Both the position numbers and the translations under genes were made by a program. The notes under the pieces are model-generated. The model saw nothing but the letters and a program-made list of their open reading frames with translations. It was not told the DNA's origin and searched no databases. A stretch of 64,000 nt of DNA, from contig PRDH01000076.1 in the NCBI GenBank assembly GCA_003345545.1, positions 37,784-101,783 of the forward strand, given 5' to 3'. Source of the stretch: Candidatus Thorarchaeota archaeon. GTDB taxonomy: Archaea; Asgardarchaeota; Thorarchaeia; Thorarchaeales; Thorarchaeaceae. Positions 1-9,079 of the stretch are shown piece by piece. Position 1 is the stretch's first letter. The number at the start of each line of letters is the position of its first letter.

Positions 1-217
1 GCCGTATCCTATAGCTTGGATATGTATGGCTGAGTTTCGCTGCCACTCGCGTGCCCAGCAGTTTCTCAAAGATTGCAGCATTCCTGCCTCGCCAGAGATA
101 GATTGTCTTGGTCTCATGGACGATGTACACTAGCACCTTGTTCGTATCAACTATTACTCTGTCACCATGGAACTCTACCATCTTTGCCTGCGAGTCAATC
201 TCGAATGCTTCGACCAT
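1..217 (-). CDS. Gelsolin-like domain protein, N-terminal part (runs off left edge)
   Basis: The minus strand is open from an ATG at 217 to the window edge (about 72 codons) and the gene continues outside. The ATG follows an AGGAG box by about five bases, which supports the start. Residues 28-60 read like a gelsolin repeat: a beta strand (VLVYIVHE), then TIYLWRGRNA with the typical Trp42-x-Gly44, then a helix FEKLLGTRVAAKL. Gelsolin-repeat proteins bind and remodel actin in eukaryotes, and short versions are encoded by Asgard archaea. Actin binding here is inference. Only one repeat is visible and the C-terminus is unknown. The match rests on one strand-turn-helix signature, so a profile search of the full gene would be needed to exclude another longin- or Sec23-type fold. 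Confidence 0.6.
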   Translation of the reverse strand, partial: MVEAFEIDSQAKMVEFHGDRVIVDTNKVLVYIVHETKTIYLWRGRNAAIFEKLLGTRVAAKLSHTYPSYRIR

Positions 218-276
218 TATACTCCTGCCTCGAATGTGCTTACTACCCTATATGACATTTTGGTGCGAGTCCTTCG

Positions 277-1077
277 ATGTCCAACATATCGTTATATCCG
301 AACAAATATCATACAAGACTACAAATTCAGAAACTAGAAATAAAGAGGCAGAGTGAGCGCCGCTTGTCAGGGATAAAATTCATTGACAGGGAAATCAGAA
401 GGATTGATTTCAACATCGGAGGACTGACTGTATCATTCCCCCTGAATGCCATTCCAGATCAGGTCTATGATGCCATGGCAAATGCAGTAAACAAGTCAGC
501 AGATCAATCGGATACCATGAACGAACTGTACTCCTCACCGCTCATGAAGCCAACTGTGGCAACATTAAACGCATCGAATATCTTCCCAATAAACACAGCA
601 AAGAAAGTCATAAGGCTGACACTCACTGATGAGGTTCTTCAAGAAACGATACATGAGCTTGAGGGCGCCGAGCTATCTTTCCAAGGTCGTCCATTCGAGG
701 AAACATTAGACGAGAGAATCGAGCTATATCAGAGGGTAATGCTGGATGACCGTAAGATTGACAGGTTCAGATTTGGTGCAGTCGAGATGTACGGTGACCG
801 GACCTATCAGAATATTCTTAGAGACCCTCGCGTGACGCTCAATATGTATTGGACTCAGAAGCAGAAGCCTCAAGCTATAAGCTACCAGTTCAATTGCGTT
901 GCCGAAATAGTCCCTCCTGGCACTCCGTTCTATCGATATATGCGCCTGATGCGGAGAATCTTCAGCTCAACAATCATCGACTTGCATGACGTACCTGATT
1001 ATGTCTGCGCTTACAAATTCTGGGTCTGTGAATCAAAGGAAAAATCGCTTGCGGAGAAAGCAGGCTTCGTTCCATGA
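277..1077 (+). CDS. Hypothetical protein, 266 aa
   Basis: I do not recognise this protein. It is 266 residues, soluble in appearance, with no membrane segment, signal peptide or cysteine motif. The N-terminus is very basic (residues about 9-45), and the first 25 codons look less like coding sequence than the rest, so the true start may lie downstream of 277. Residues about 45-75 contain a hydrophobic strand (GGLTVSFPLNAIP) followed by a helix. The C-terminal half is rich in aromatic and arginine residues. It is divergent from the gelsolin-like gene and its stop at 1077 lies one base from the stop of the convergent VWA gene, so it appears to be a single-gene unit. Confidence 0.6.
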   Translation: MSNISLYPNKYHTRLQIQKLEIKRQSERRLSGIKFIDREIRRIDFNIGGLTVSFPLNAIPDQVYDAMANAVNKSADQSDTMNELYSSPLMKPTVATLNASNIFPINTAKKVIRLTLTDEVLQETIHELEGAELSFQGRPFEETLDERIELYQRVMLDDRKIDRFRFGAVEMYGDRTYQNILRDPRVTLNMYWTQKQKPQAISYQFNCVAEIVPPGTPFYRYMRLMRRIFSSTIIDLHDVPDYVCAYKFWVCESKEKSLAEKAGFVP

Positions 1078-1078
1078 G

Positions 1079-3616
1079 TCAATAATTGGTGACCCTGAGT
1101 AGTTTGGCTGGCAATTCGTCAACCGAACAGACATCCAATAGGACACCATGAGCTTTCTTCACCAAACTGGAGGCTGCCTCCTTGTTGTGCTCATGAGTAG
1201 GAACAAGTACAATCATCTTTATTCCCAGAGGTTTCATCCTCTCTGCAAGATCTTCGCACATTTGCTGGTCACTGAGATACATGTCAGTGCCGAAAATGAA
1301 TATCTTCTCCTTGGCTCGGGTGTCCTGGAAATTCCGGAGAGCAATCTTCATTGACTCTTGACCACCTGTACCTCCACCAGCTTTCACCTCAAGAAGGTCC
1401 GAGGCAACTTTTTCAACAGATACATTACGATCGGCGATATCTTTGACGACATAAGTAGAGCTGTCAAATAAGACAACTCCGAAATCGTCCTTCCTTATGC
1501 CATAGAGGCCGGCCATCACGGAGATTGCAAGCATTCCAAGTTTCTTTGGCGAGTCCATTGAGCCACTCTTATCTAAAGCCCAAAAGAAGGCACGATGGCC
1601 CATATAGGTCTCAGACACGAGAAAGTCAGAAGTTTCGACAATCCCAAAGTCCGTACGACCTTGAGAGAGGAGAAAATCAATGGTTTCCTCAAGGTCAATG
1701 AGATCCATGTCATCGCCAATTCTGAATGGTCTGACTGTAGTGGACTCCTGTATCCCACCAAGCATGCTGCTGCCCATGGTCTGCCTAGCATACCTCATTC
1801 CCAGGTCAATAAGAAGTCGCCCTGCAATGTCATGCAGTTTCTGTTTGAGCTCAAGAGGTAGTTCATCCCTATAGGCGTACCAAATCCTTATGATGTTCGT
1901 TGCAGGGCCTGCCAAGAGACCTCCCATTACCATGTTAGCCCTATCCTTGTCATATGGTTGAGCATGTGCGCCGGATTCAGAAGGCCGGTAGCTGTACCTC
2001 CGACTCTGCATTCCCGATCCTTGTGTGCCCAGCGCCGCATGGAGGTCTTCATGGGCCACCGCACCGAGGGCGCTCTGATTGCCCATCTGCATGGCTATGT
2101 TTCCAAGTTGCTGTAGCTGCTGTCGGTTCAGTCCTGCCGAAGACATAAGATTGTGCAATCTCTCGAAATCATCCAATCCCGACTGTATGAGCTTCTTTAT
2201 GACTTCAAATGAGGGATTGATAAGTTCTAGTATCTCCTCCTCGTTCATGCCGAGTTTCGAACCGGCTCTCCGAATAGCATCAGCTGAAGGAGCCTGTCCC
2301 AGTCTTGAAACATGTTTCACTGTCTGCCTGAGATGCTGTTTAGTTGGAGACCTCTCAACAGCTCCGTCAGCCAACTTGCTCATGGCACTGTCCCATTGTT
2401 GCATGGTCGTCTTGTCAGAAAGATGCTGGCGAAGCGATTGATTCTGAGAAAGAGCTGATCTAAGAAAGTCTGAGGGGGAAGAACGAGAGTCTGCACTCTC
2501 AATTAGGCTCTGGATCAGTCTACTCAACAAGCTCTGCCAATTCGTGTTCGCACGAGCATTCTCAGCTAGCTGCCGAATATCCACCCTGTTACTTGCTCCA
2601 GAATCGAATAGCTGATCGTACTGCTCAAGGAGGTCATCCATGATGTCCATTCCCGTTGCATCCTTTATCTTCTGAGCGAAGGCTGCCGCATCACTCAGCG
2701 AAAACTGCCTTGGAGCATCATTGGTGAATTTGTCCAGATTATCGGGAACTCGCCCTAGTTCTCTGGCATAGTCTGCGGCATCACTCAGATTGTCAATAGC
2801 ATCCTGGAGCTTCTGGCTCATTGCCTCTTGTTGTTCGCTTGTCAGCGATCCAAGCTCCTCCATATGCCTCAGGGCACGCGCTGCTGTTGTCGTGTCTCGC
2901 TCAGCCAATTTCGCAAAACGCTCTTCAATGTCTTGGTCTCCTCTAAGAGAACTTGCCGCAATCTGTTCAGCAGCATTAGGTGAATTACAGACTTCATCAA
3001 GACAGTCTAATGCTCGCGAATTCTCGAAGTCCTTTGTTGAGAGGCCTCCGAAAAGTCCCACGAGCTCGCGACCCGCCATTTCCTTGAGCTCACGGTCACT
3101 TGTTACGCCTCGAAGAACAATATCACCATCAGTGAGATAGTCGCGAGCAGCATCATAGAGGCTCTTGTTTCGCTTCTTCCGCAGCTTGAGAAGGTACTCG
3201 TATCCTGCCTCGACTCTATCCTTCCTGATAGCCTTCGCAAGTTCCTGTTCGCGCCTGATTTGGTCCATGACTCTTGACAGCGCATCAGTCGTCCCCTGCT
3301 GTTTGCCAACCTGTTGTTGGTCAGGTGGTATCTTCTTATTCTCAATCTCGCGACCAAGGAGGATGTCCTCAGCAACTTCTCTCGCAATCACTTGGTCAGG
3401 TGGAAAAGTCGTATAGACGGCCGCATCCAGAAAGTCTTCCAGGGACAGTCGCCCATTCCGAAAGTAACGGGCTAATAGGAGTTGGGGAATGGACTGAGTC
3501 TGACGGATACTAGGCCTCCTAGTCACATCTTTCCTCATTCGCATCTGTTCTGTGAACTCTTGGGCGAAGATAGGCGCACTGCTTGGAAGAGGAGACATCT
3601 TGGGCTGGGCTGCCAT
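1079..3616 (-). CDS. VWA-domain protein (CoxE-like partner of a MoxR ATPase)
   Basis: This 845-residue protein has a long helical, charged N-terminal region (about residues 1-640) and a C-terminal von Willebrand A domain. The metal-ion-dependent adhesion site is visible as D682-K-S684-G-S686, with a downstream GGGTGG segment at about residue 750 giving the conserved Thr and GTDMYLSD at about 780 giving the third element. MoxR AAA+ ATPases paired with VWA proteins act as chaperones that mature or load metal into target enzymes or remodel complexes. The gene starts five bases after the MoxR stop (3622), so the two form one operon. The N-terminal part is much longer than in typical CoxE proteins and has no family I can name. 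The substrate cannot be read from the neighbours. Confidence 0.85.
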   Translation of the reverse strand: MAAQPKMSPLPSSAPIFAQEFTEQMRMRKDVTRRPSIRQTQSIPQLLLARYFRNGRLSLEDFLDAAVYTTFPPDQVIAREVAEDILLGREIENKKIPPDQQQVGKQQGTTDALSRVMDQIRREQELAKAIRKDRVEAGYEYLLKLRKKRNKSLYDAARDYLTDGDIVLRGVTSDRELKEMAGRELVGLFGGLSTKDFENSRALDCLDEVCNSPNAAEQIAASSLRGDQDIEERFAKLAERDTTTAARALRHMEELGSLTSEQQEAMSQKLQDAIDNLSDAADYARELGRVPDNLDKFTNDAPRQFSLSDAAAFAQKIKDATGMDIMDDLLEQYDQLFDSGASNRVDIRQLAENARANTNWQSLLSRLIQSLIESADSRSSPSDFLRSALSQNQSLRQHLSDKTTMQQWDSAMSKLADGAVERSPTKQHLRQTVKHVSRLGQAPSADAIRRAGSKLGMNEEEILELINPSFEVIKKLIQSGLDDFERLHNLMSSAGLNRQQLQQLGNIAMQMGNQSALGAVAHEDLHAALGTQGSGMQSRRYSYRPSESGAHAQPYDKDRANMVMGGLLAGPATNIIRIWYAYRDELPLELKQKLHDIAGRLLIDLGMRYARQTMGSSMLGGIQESTTVRPFRIGDDMDLIDLEETIDFLLSQGRTDFGIVETSDFLVSETYMGHRAFFWALDKSGSMDSPKKLGMLAISVMAGLYGIRKDDFGVVLFDSSTYVVKDIADRNVSVEKVASDLLEVKAGGGTGGQESMKIALRNFQDTRAKEKIFIFGTDMYLSDQQMCEDLAERMKPLGIKMIVLVPTHEHNKEAASSLVKKAHGVLLDVCSVDELPAKLLRVTNY

Positions 3617-3621
3617 TCGGA

Positions 3622-4530
3622 CTAGCTCCCGAGGCTCGTTCGGACAAGGGAGTTCACAGCTGGCTCTGCATCAATCCCCGGCCTGAAGCGAAGAGCACCT
3701 AGAAGCACATGCGTTGCTGCCGACGACAGAGTGGCATGCGAGATGTTCTTCTCTTTCTGGCGCTTTGTCATTTCAGCGGACAGGCGAGCAATAGAGATGC
3801 CTGCCCGGATGCTTGCAGGAGTCTCAATATCGGTGCTCATGCGCGTGGCGGACACTAGCCCATAGATCTTCTCCAAGATGGCATCAGATAGCTCGTACTC
3901 GGGGCTGTTCATTTTGATGATCTCAAGTTCTGTTTCCTTTCGTGGGTAACTGAGCCGAATCCAGACTCGGATTCGGTCTCTCAGCGCCTCGCTCAGTCTA
4001 TGAGCTCCACTCATCTCCTCTGGATTCATTGTGAGCACAGGAAAGAATCCCTCATTTGCCTTGATTCTGCCCAAACGTTGCACACTTATCGAACCCTCCT
4101 CAAATGGATCTAATAGCGAATTCTGAACGTATTCGCTGAGTCGGTTCCCTTCATTCAGACCGAAGACGCCCCCAAATACCATGCTCCTTAGCAACGGACC
4201 TGGCTCAAATGCTTCAAGGGTGAATCCCTTGTTGAGGACTATGCTTGGATTGAAAGCTCCGATGAGGTGAGAAGGCCGTACACCCTCATCTCCAGTTATC
4301 CAATAGAGGTCGCGTCCTGTCTTCTCAGCATAGGCTCGCAGAATCAGCGTCTTTCCGACCCCAGGCGGACCAACTATTCCAGGAATCAGATGTGCGTTCT
4401 CGCAATCCTCCAGAACATCAAAGGCATCGGCATACTGCTCCTTTATGACTATCCGGACCTTCTCCTTCTGAGCTGCATCCAATCGTTCTTCGAAGCTTTT
4501 CTTGAATCGTGTCATCTCAGTGTGCAACAT
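3622..4530 (-). CDS. MoxR-family AAA+ ATPase
   Basis: A 302-residue AAA+ protein with Walker A GPPGVGKT at residues 54-61, a Walker B region GGVFGLNEGNR near 120-130, a sensor-1 segment LTMNP and an arginine-finger-like ALRDRI. The usual Asp of the Walker B motif is Asn (LNE), though the catalytic Glu is kept. The MoxR family remodels client proteins together with a VWA partner, which is encoded directly downstream with a five-base gap. The ATG at 4530 is preceded by GGGGGCACT. A second ATG 15 bases inside is also possible. No obvious client gene lies in the operon. Confidence 0.9.
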   Translation of the reverse strand: MLHTEMTRFKKSFEERLDAAQKEKVRIVIKEQYADAFDVLEDCENAHLIPGIVGPPGVGKTLILRAYAEKTGRDLYWITGDEGVRPSHLIGAFNPSIVLNKGFTLEAFEPGPLLRSMVFGGVFGLNEGNRLSEYVQNSLLDPFEEGSISVQRLGRIKANEGFFPVLTMNPEEMSGAHRLSEALRDRIRVWIRLSYPRKETELEIIKMNSPEYELSDAILEKIYGLVSATRMSTDIETPASIRAGISIARLSAEMTKRQKEKNISHATLSSAATHVLLGALRFRPGIDAEPAVNSLVRTSLGS

Positions 4531-4631
4531 AGTGCCCCCGTTATGTCATGATAGAGGAGTGTTAGTGAGAGATATCGTTTTCACTCTCACAGGTCGATTG
4601 ATAAGGGTTACTTCTGATGCAGCACTGCATA

Positions 4632-5624
4632 TCAAGCAGTGCCTAGTTCAGGATAGGCATAGAGGGCTGGCTGCCCTCCTGTATGCCAAAACACTGTGGG
4701 GGAGTCCGATGGAATGTCGCCATTCAGTGCCATTCTCACGAGGGCGAGACCAGCCTTTCCTGTATAGACAGGGTCGAGGATTATTCCGTCCATCTTGGCG
4801 AACATCCCAAGACTAGTCCTGACGCCGTCACTTAGCACGCCATATCCCTCACCTATGTAGGTGTCATCGACCAGGACATTCGGCTTGAAGCTGCCTACCT
4901 CAGGATACTCATCTATGACGCGAGAGATCAGGCTACACACTCGATCACGAGTCGTTTCTGCATCACTCAGAACACTCACTCCGACTATTTCCACATTAAG
5001 ATCGAGCATATGAGCACCAATGATGAGGCCTGCGAGGGTGCCACCAGTTCCGGTGGCGACTAGGATTCTATCAGGAAGGAATCCCTCCTTTTGGGCCTGA
5101 ACCTGGAGTTCTTCCATGGCTATTGCGTAGGCAATTGCGCCAACAGGCATTTCTGCACCTGCGGGAACTGCATATGGATTCAGACCAAAGTCCTTCAGAG
5201 TTTCTACCACCTCATCAAGTCGCGTCTTCAGGGTCAGAACGCTTTCGTCAGGGTAGAACTTCAATTCAGCACCAAGCAACTTGTCCAGGAGCAGGTTGCC
5301 AGTGTAGTTTGGGGGTTCCTTACCTCCAAGGAGAAGGATACAGCGTAGACCTGCTATTGCGCAAGCTGCTGCTGTCTGCCTGCAGTGGTTACTTTGCACG
5401 CCACCCACCGTGACAATTGTATCTGCTCGGTTCTTTCGAGCATCACCTAGTACGAATTCGAGTTTTCGAGCCTTGTTGCCTCCAAGGGATAGGCCAGTCT
5501 GATCATCACGTTTTATCCACAACTCTTCTAGGCCGATTGAATTGCCAAGGTTCTTCAGTCTGTGAAGGGGAGTGGGCAAGAACGCAAGCCTCTCACGGGG
5601 CAGAGAGTCGAACAACTCAACCAC
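4632..5624 (-). CDS. PLP-dependent D-cysteine desulfhydrase / ACC deaminase family
   Basis: A 330-residue fold-type II PLP enzyme of normal family length. The cofactor lysine is in SLGGNKARKLEF (Lys51), the SNH segment (VQSNHCRQ) follows in the substrate site, and ATGTGGTLAG forms the phosphate-binding loop. This family covers D-cysteine desulfhydrase (D-cysteine to pyruvate, sulfide and ammonia) and ACC deaminase. Sequence reading alone does not separate them, so I give no symbol. The start overlaps the 3' end of the upstream CCC1/VIT-like gene by eight bases, indicating translational coupling. The link between a desulfhydrase and a metal transporter could reflect sulfur or metal handling, but this is inference. 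Confidence 0.85.
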   Translation of the reverse strand: MVELFDSLPRERLAFLPTPLHRLKNLGNSIGLEELWIKRDDQTGLSLGGNKARKLEFVLGDARKNRADTIVTVGGVQSNHCRQTAAACAIAGLRCILLLGGKEPPNYTGNLLLDKLLGAELKFYPDESVLTLKTRLDEVVETLKDFGLNPYAVPAGAEMPVGAIAYAIAMEELQVQAQKEGFLPDRILVATGTGGTLAGLIIGAHMLDLNVEIVGVSVLSDAETTRDRVCSLISRVIDEYPEVGSFKPNVLVDDTYIGEGYGVLSDGVRTSLGMFAKMDGIILDPVYTGKAGLALVRMALNGDIPSDSPTVFWHTGGQPALYAYPELGTA

Positions 5625-6321
5625 CAGCTCCTGTCACCCATGAAACAACATACATCAACGCGGCAGTGATGATTCCAGCAAAGAGTGTCTTGGCGCCATA
5701 GCTCCAAATATTCTTCTTGGAGACTGCGCCCAGGAATAATCCGAGTAGGAATAGTATAACCATACAGATGCCTACTGATAGATAGAGAGCCACGTTATAG
5801 TCTAGGTAACCAGCAGGCACAAAGAGAAGTGGTATGATGATGAGAAAAGCTGCGACTGCTGGGGAAGCTCCATCAACTATGGCCACTACGACAGATGTAG
5901 TCCTTCCAGCTCTTGCATACATTGAGTCGCTCATATCTGTCAACATCGCACGACCCAGATTCTCGACTTCGCGATCGCGCTCAGCACTCTCAGCTAGATA
6001 TGAGCCACTAAAGCCAGAAACGGCCATAGCAATACTCGTTCCGAATGCGGCCAACAGAATTGCGGCAAAACCAGGTTCTGGATTGGACGGATTGATTGTG
6101 AGAAGACCACCCAAGACTAACCCCAGCATAGTGAGTGCTCCATCAAAAGCATTCATTGCCAGATATCTTCGGGCAATCTCCACGCCACGAGTGAGCTCCA
6201 ATGCCCTCATGACTCGATGAATAAGCCCACCTTCACGAGCTGCATGCTGTCCTTCTTTGTCGTGAGCGTCAACCAAGGGAGATGTTTCTCCGTTAATGGA
6301 TTTGAGTTCCCCTACCTGCAC
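5617..6321 (-). CDS. CCC1/VIT1-family membrane protein
   Basis: A 234-residue integral membrane protein with about five hydrophobic segments. The stretch AFDGALTMLGLVLGG (about residue 58 onward) matches the first-helix DG signature of the CCC1/VIT iron and manganese transporters, and the acidic region between the second and third segments (residues 105-130) corresponds to the cytosolic metal-binding part of that family. The protein probably moves Fe(II) or Mn(II) across the cytoplasmic membrane. The N-terminus up to about residue 35 is hydrophilic. Its last codons overlap the start of the PLP enzyme gene, so the two are co-transcribed. Substrate and direction are inferred. Confidence 0.7.
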   Translation of the reverse strand: MQVGELKSINGETSPLVDAHDKEGQHAAREGGLIHRVMRALELTRGVEIARRYLAMNAFDGALTMLGLVLGGLLTINPSNPEPGFAAILLAAFGTSIAMAVSGFSGSYLAESAERDREVENLGRAMLTDMSDSMYARAGRTTSVVVAIVDGASPAVAAFLIIIPLLFVPAGYLDYNVALYLSVGICMVILFLLGLFLGAVSKKNIWSYGAKTLFAGIITAALMYVVSWVTGAGG

Positions 6322-6377
6322 TCAGTTATAAGCTAGATGGCAGCAGCTGCTGGGATTCATAATCTGAACGAACCCTT

Positions 6378-6569
6378 CTAGGGCAGCCAGCCAAACAGAC
6401 CGGACCATGGGCCATATATCCCAATCAGTACGAGGAGTACGATGATAAGGATGGCAAAGCATAGTAAATACAGCCAGCACTCGCAGATTCGTTGACAACA
6501 GCCCTTCTTAGCAACAGGCTGCGGGGGTTGTTTGGATCCATAATCACCGGGCATTGGAATCTCAGTCAT
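6378..6569 (-). CDS. Small single-span membrane protein, 63 aa
   Basis: A 63-residue protein. The first 22 residues are Pro/Gly-rich, then a cysteine cluster KKGCCQRICEC precedes one strongly hydrophobic segment (LYLLCFAILIIVLLVLIG) and a short tail. Three adjacent Cys plus one more just before the membrane could bind a metal or be lipid-modified. No function can be assigned. It lies 56 bases upstream of the CCC1/VIT-like gene on the same strand and could be its first cistron. The start ATG is at 6569. Confidence 0.6.
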   Translation of the reverse strand: MTEIPMPGDYGSKQPPQPVAKKGCCQRICECWLYLLCFAILIIVLLVLIGIYGPWSGLFGWLP

Positions 6570-6755
6570 TCTTACGACCTCATTTCATCAGGCAACTTCA
6601 GGGACCGATGCACATGCCCCTCTTATGAGGATTGCTTGCGTCTACTGTCCATGCAACGCTGGCCCAGTTGGCCAAGCAATTCGCAGGCGCAGATGTTTTA
6701 AGCCTCCGAAAGGAAGGAATAACATTCTGTGTAGCGTGATTTGAGGAGAAGTGCT
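6570..6755. promoter_or_regulatory. Divergent intergenic region with TATA-like element
   Basis: This gap separates the 63-aa gene (minus) from the zinc-finger membrane gene (plus). A GATGTTTTAAGCC stretch near 6694 is a TATA-like candidate for the plus gene, and GAGGAGAA just before the TTG at 6756 is its ribosome-binding site. No strong inverted repeat is seen. Confidence 0.35.
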
Positions 6756-8216
6756 TTGCCAGAGAAAGACAAGGTCTACACGATATTTGACAGACCCAGA
6801 GGACTCAGATTCATTGGCCTCCTGCAGATGGCATTTGGAGTGGTGGGTCTGCTAGCGACAATAGGACTTGTCGTTGCCTCCTTCTTCGGAAGCTCTGAGC
6901 TACCTGGTGGAATTGGGTATGTGTATGCACTTCTATTGTTCGTTGGCGTTTCACTGCCATGCCTGACTATAGGGAACTACGTTGACGACCTCAGAAGAAA
7001 TGCAGTCATTGCTCAGATCATATACAGTCTTGCGGCAATGGGTTTGGTGGGTCTGTTTCTCTTCATGCGCGGCCTCCAATACATGTGGACAGTTCCCCTC
7101 TTTGAATTCGAGATTGTGGTGGCTATTGGCAATCTCTCCGCGCTGATAGTAGTCAGTCAGGCATTCGTCATTCTTTATCTGATCCTTGCTTGGAGTAATA
7201 TTGTACCGCCGGCAGGTGCCAAAGTCATTAGAGATAGAGGTGAGGCGAGGAGATACGAACGAGGGTTGGTACCGCTGCCATTCACACCTGCTGTACTCGC
7301 TTCGGACGGAATGACAGAACTCTCTGAGGAGGACTCTAGACGTGTGCTCGATGTCCGGAAGGAGTTCACTGCTGAAGGCATGGCCGTCCTCTGTTCCAAT
7401 TGTGGGGGAGCAACACCCCTAACGAAAGTCAACAGGAATAGGCTTGTCTGCGATTTCTGCGGAGTCACGCTTGGAGTGAGCAGCATCTTCGTCCCATGTG
7501 AGAATCATCCAGAGTACTTGGCTGCAACAACATGCGCTGTGTGTGGGAACCATTTCTGCAGAAAGTGCCTAACGGCCCAGGAACCACCTGTCGATACCCG
7601 CTGGGCAGGTTCTACAATCTTTATGTGTCGAAATTGCTTCGAGGGAAGATACCGGCCAGCTGTCACTACCACATCTCTTGTCATACCGGTTGACAAGCTA
7701 TTCTCGACAGCAGGTGCGAGGTTCTCCAAAGTCGGAGGAATCTATAGGCGTTTTCTGGGAGCATATGGCGGCGTGATGAAACATCTCTGGCGGCTCCCGC
7801 TTGAAATGCTGAGCGCCATAGGCAAAGGCGGCGGAGGCGGGGGCAATGATAATTGCGCGGGCGCTCTGATTATGATGGTCATCATAATCATAGCCATTCC
7901 ACTTATCGCGGGATTATTACTACTTGCTGGGGCGATTGTCATAATCCCATTTTTGTTCTATGCAGGTCTCATCGCAGTGACCATTGAGGCCATCAAGGTC
8001 ATCAGGAAAACAGACTTCCAATCCATTGATGTAGTCCGAATTCAGAGCATAGTCGAAAAGAAGATGCCAAAGCAGAAGGAGTCCAAACTCAGACCAGCCA
8101 CCAGGTCATGGGAAGCCAGTGCCATGGATGTGGCATGGACGCGGCGCGATGAAGAACGACGCCGGAGGTCTGAAGGCAAACAGCCGGCTCAGTCGTTCTG
8201 GGAGGAGAGATATTGA
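6756..8216 (+). CDS. Membrane protein with zinc ribbon and B-box-like zinc finger
   Basis: About 486 residues. I place the start at the TTG at 6756, because GAGGAGAA lies just upstream. An in-frame TTG at 6741 has no such site. Order of parts: four hydrophobic segments in the first 150 residues, a zinc ribbon (CSNCGG...CDFCG) near residue 215-240, a B-box-like finger (CENHP...CAVCGNHFCRKC) near 250-280, a Gly-rich stretch and two more membrane segments near residue 370-420, then a charged tail. The next gene is a shorter paralogue with the same pair of fingers, and their ends overlap at TTGA (8213-8216). B-box-like fingers usually mediate protein contacts. A membrane scaffold or ubiquitin-like pathway role would be speculation. 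Confidence 0.75.
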   Translation: MPEKDKVYTIFDRPRGLRFIGLLQMAFGVVGLLATIGLVVASFFGSSELPGGIGYVYALLLFVGVSLPCLTIGNYVDDLRRNAVIAQIIYSLAAMGLVGLFLFMRGLQYMWTVPLFEFEIVVAIGNLSALIVVSQAFVILYLILAWSNIVPPAGAKVIRDRGEARRYERGLVPLPFTPAVLASDGMTELSEEDSRRVLDVRKEFTAEGMAVLCSNCGGATPLTKVNRNRLVCDFCGVTLGVSSIFVPCENHPEYLAATTCAVCGNHFCRKCLTAQEPPVDTRWAGSTIFMCRNCFEGRYRPAVTTTSLVIPVDKLFSTAGARFSKVGGIYRRFLGAYGGVMKHLWRLPLEMLSAIGKGGGGGGNDNCAGALIMMVIIIIAIPLIAGLLLLAGAIVIIPFLFYAGLIAVTIEAIKVIRKTDFQSIDVVRIQSIVEKKMPKQKESKLRPATRSWEASAMDVAWTRRDEERRRRSEGKQPAQSFWEERY

Positions 8217-9043
8217 GCGCAACGCCAGATATGATTAGCTGCCCTGTCTGCGGTGGCAAGGTGCTCATTGAATTTGATGACAAGGTCAGTCACTGTGGGT
8301 ACTGCGCAAGCCCAGTCCTAGGGCCAAGCCAGAGCAGGAACTGCACAAACCATCCCGATGTTCTAGCAAAGGAGGTATGCCATGTCTGCGGTGATCTTCT
8401 CTGTGAGGAGTGCGTGGAAAAACGAGTCGGTGACTATGGCGGTAAGCTACTGACTATCGTGAACTGCACCAGACCAGACTGCATTGCTGCAAGCGATTGG
8501 GCCAAACCACTCAATGAAGAATACCAACGGTTGGCAAATATGGAATGGGCGGACAGAGCGGACAATATCATCCTTCGAGTCACCGGAGGAGGGGCGGTGA
8601 TAATGATGATCTTTGAACTCATCTTCATTCTAGGGATGCTCTTTATGCAGTATTTCACTTCCCTAGGCAGTCTATTTCCAACATGGGTAGTAGCTGGTGT
8701 GGTGATTCCAGGACTTCCCATCATTGTTCTTATGGTCATGGGCAACTTGCTTGCAGCATTTCTGCTTCAGACTGCTCTTCAGGTGTATGTTCATGAGCGC
8801 CAGCTGGGGTCCGGGGTACTTCTCTTGTTCGTGTTGATAATCGAAGCGGTTTTTCTCCTCTGGAGAGGACTGTACTTCAATCTCCGTCAGCTTCCAGATC
8901 CCACATTCCTCCTGACATTGCTCTCGGCGTTCATAATAGGAGCATTTCTGATACTGATTGGTTCTATTGGAGCCATCTACATTGGAAACAAGAAACGGAT
9001 TCAGCTGAAGAGGGCAAGAGAGAAGCTCGGACTCTCTGCATAG
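8213..9043 (+). CDS. Membrane protein with two zinc-finger motifs, paralogue of upstream gene
   Basis: A 276-residue protein starting at a TTG that shares four bases with the stop of the upstream gene. GGGAGGAGAGATA lies immediately before it, so the non-ATG start is well supported. The N-terminus carries a zinc ribbon (CPVCGG...CGYC, residues 9-30) and a B-box-like finger (CTNHP...CHVCGDLLCEEC, about 42-65) followed by CTRPDC. Four to five membrane segments fill residues 120-260, ending in a basic tail. The finger order matches the upstream paralogue, so the two probably form a hetero-complex in the membrane with the fingers in the cytoplasm. Function unknown. Confidence 0.75.
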   Translation: MSATPDMISCPVCGGKVLIEFDDKVSHCGYCASPVLGPSQSRNCTNHPDVLAKEVCHVCGDLLCEECVEKRVGDYGGKLLTIVNCTRPDCIAASDWAKPLNEEYQRLANMEWADRADNIILRVTGGGAVIMMIFELIFILGMLFMQYFTSLGSLFPTWVVAGVVIPGLPIIVLMVMGNLLAAFLLQTALQVYVHERQLGSGVLLLFVLIIEAVFLLWRGLYFNLRQLPDPTFLLTLLSAFIIGAFLILIGSIGAIYIGNKKRIQLKRAREKLGLSA

Positions 9044-9079
9044 TTCCTAGCAAGTGACAGTCATCCACGGATTGAGATT

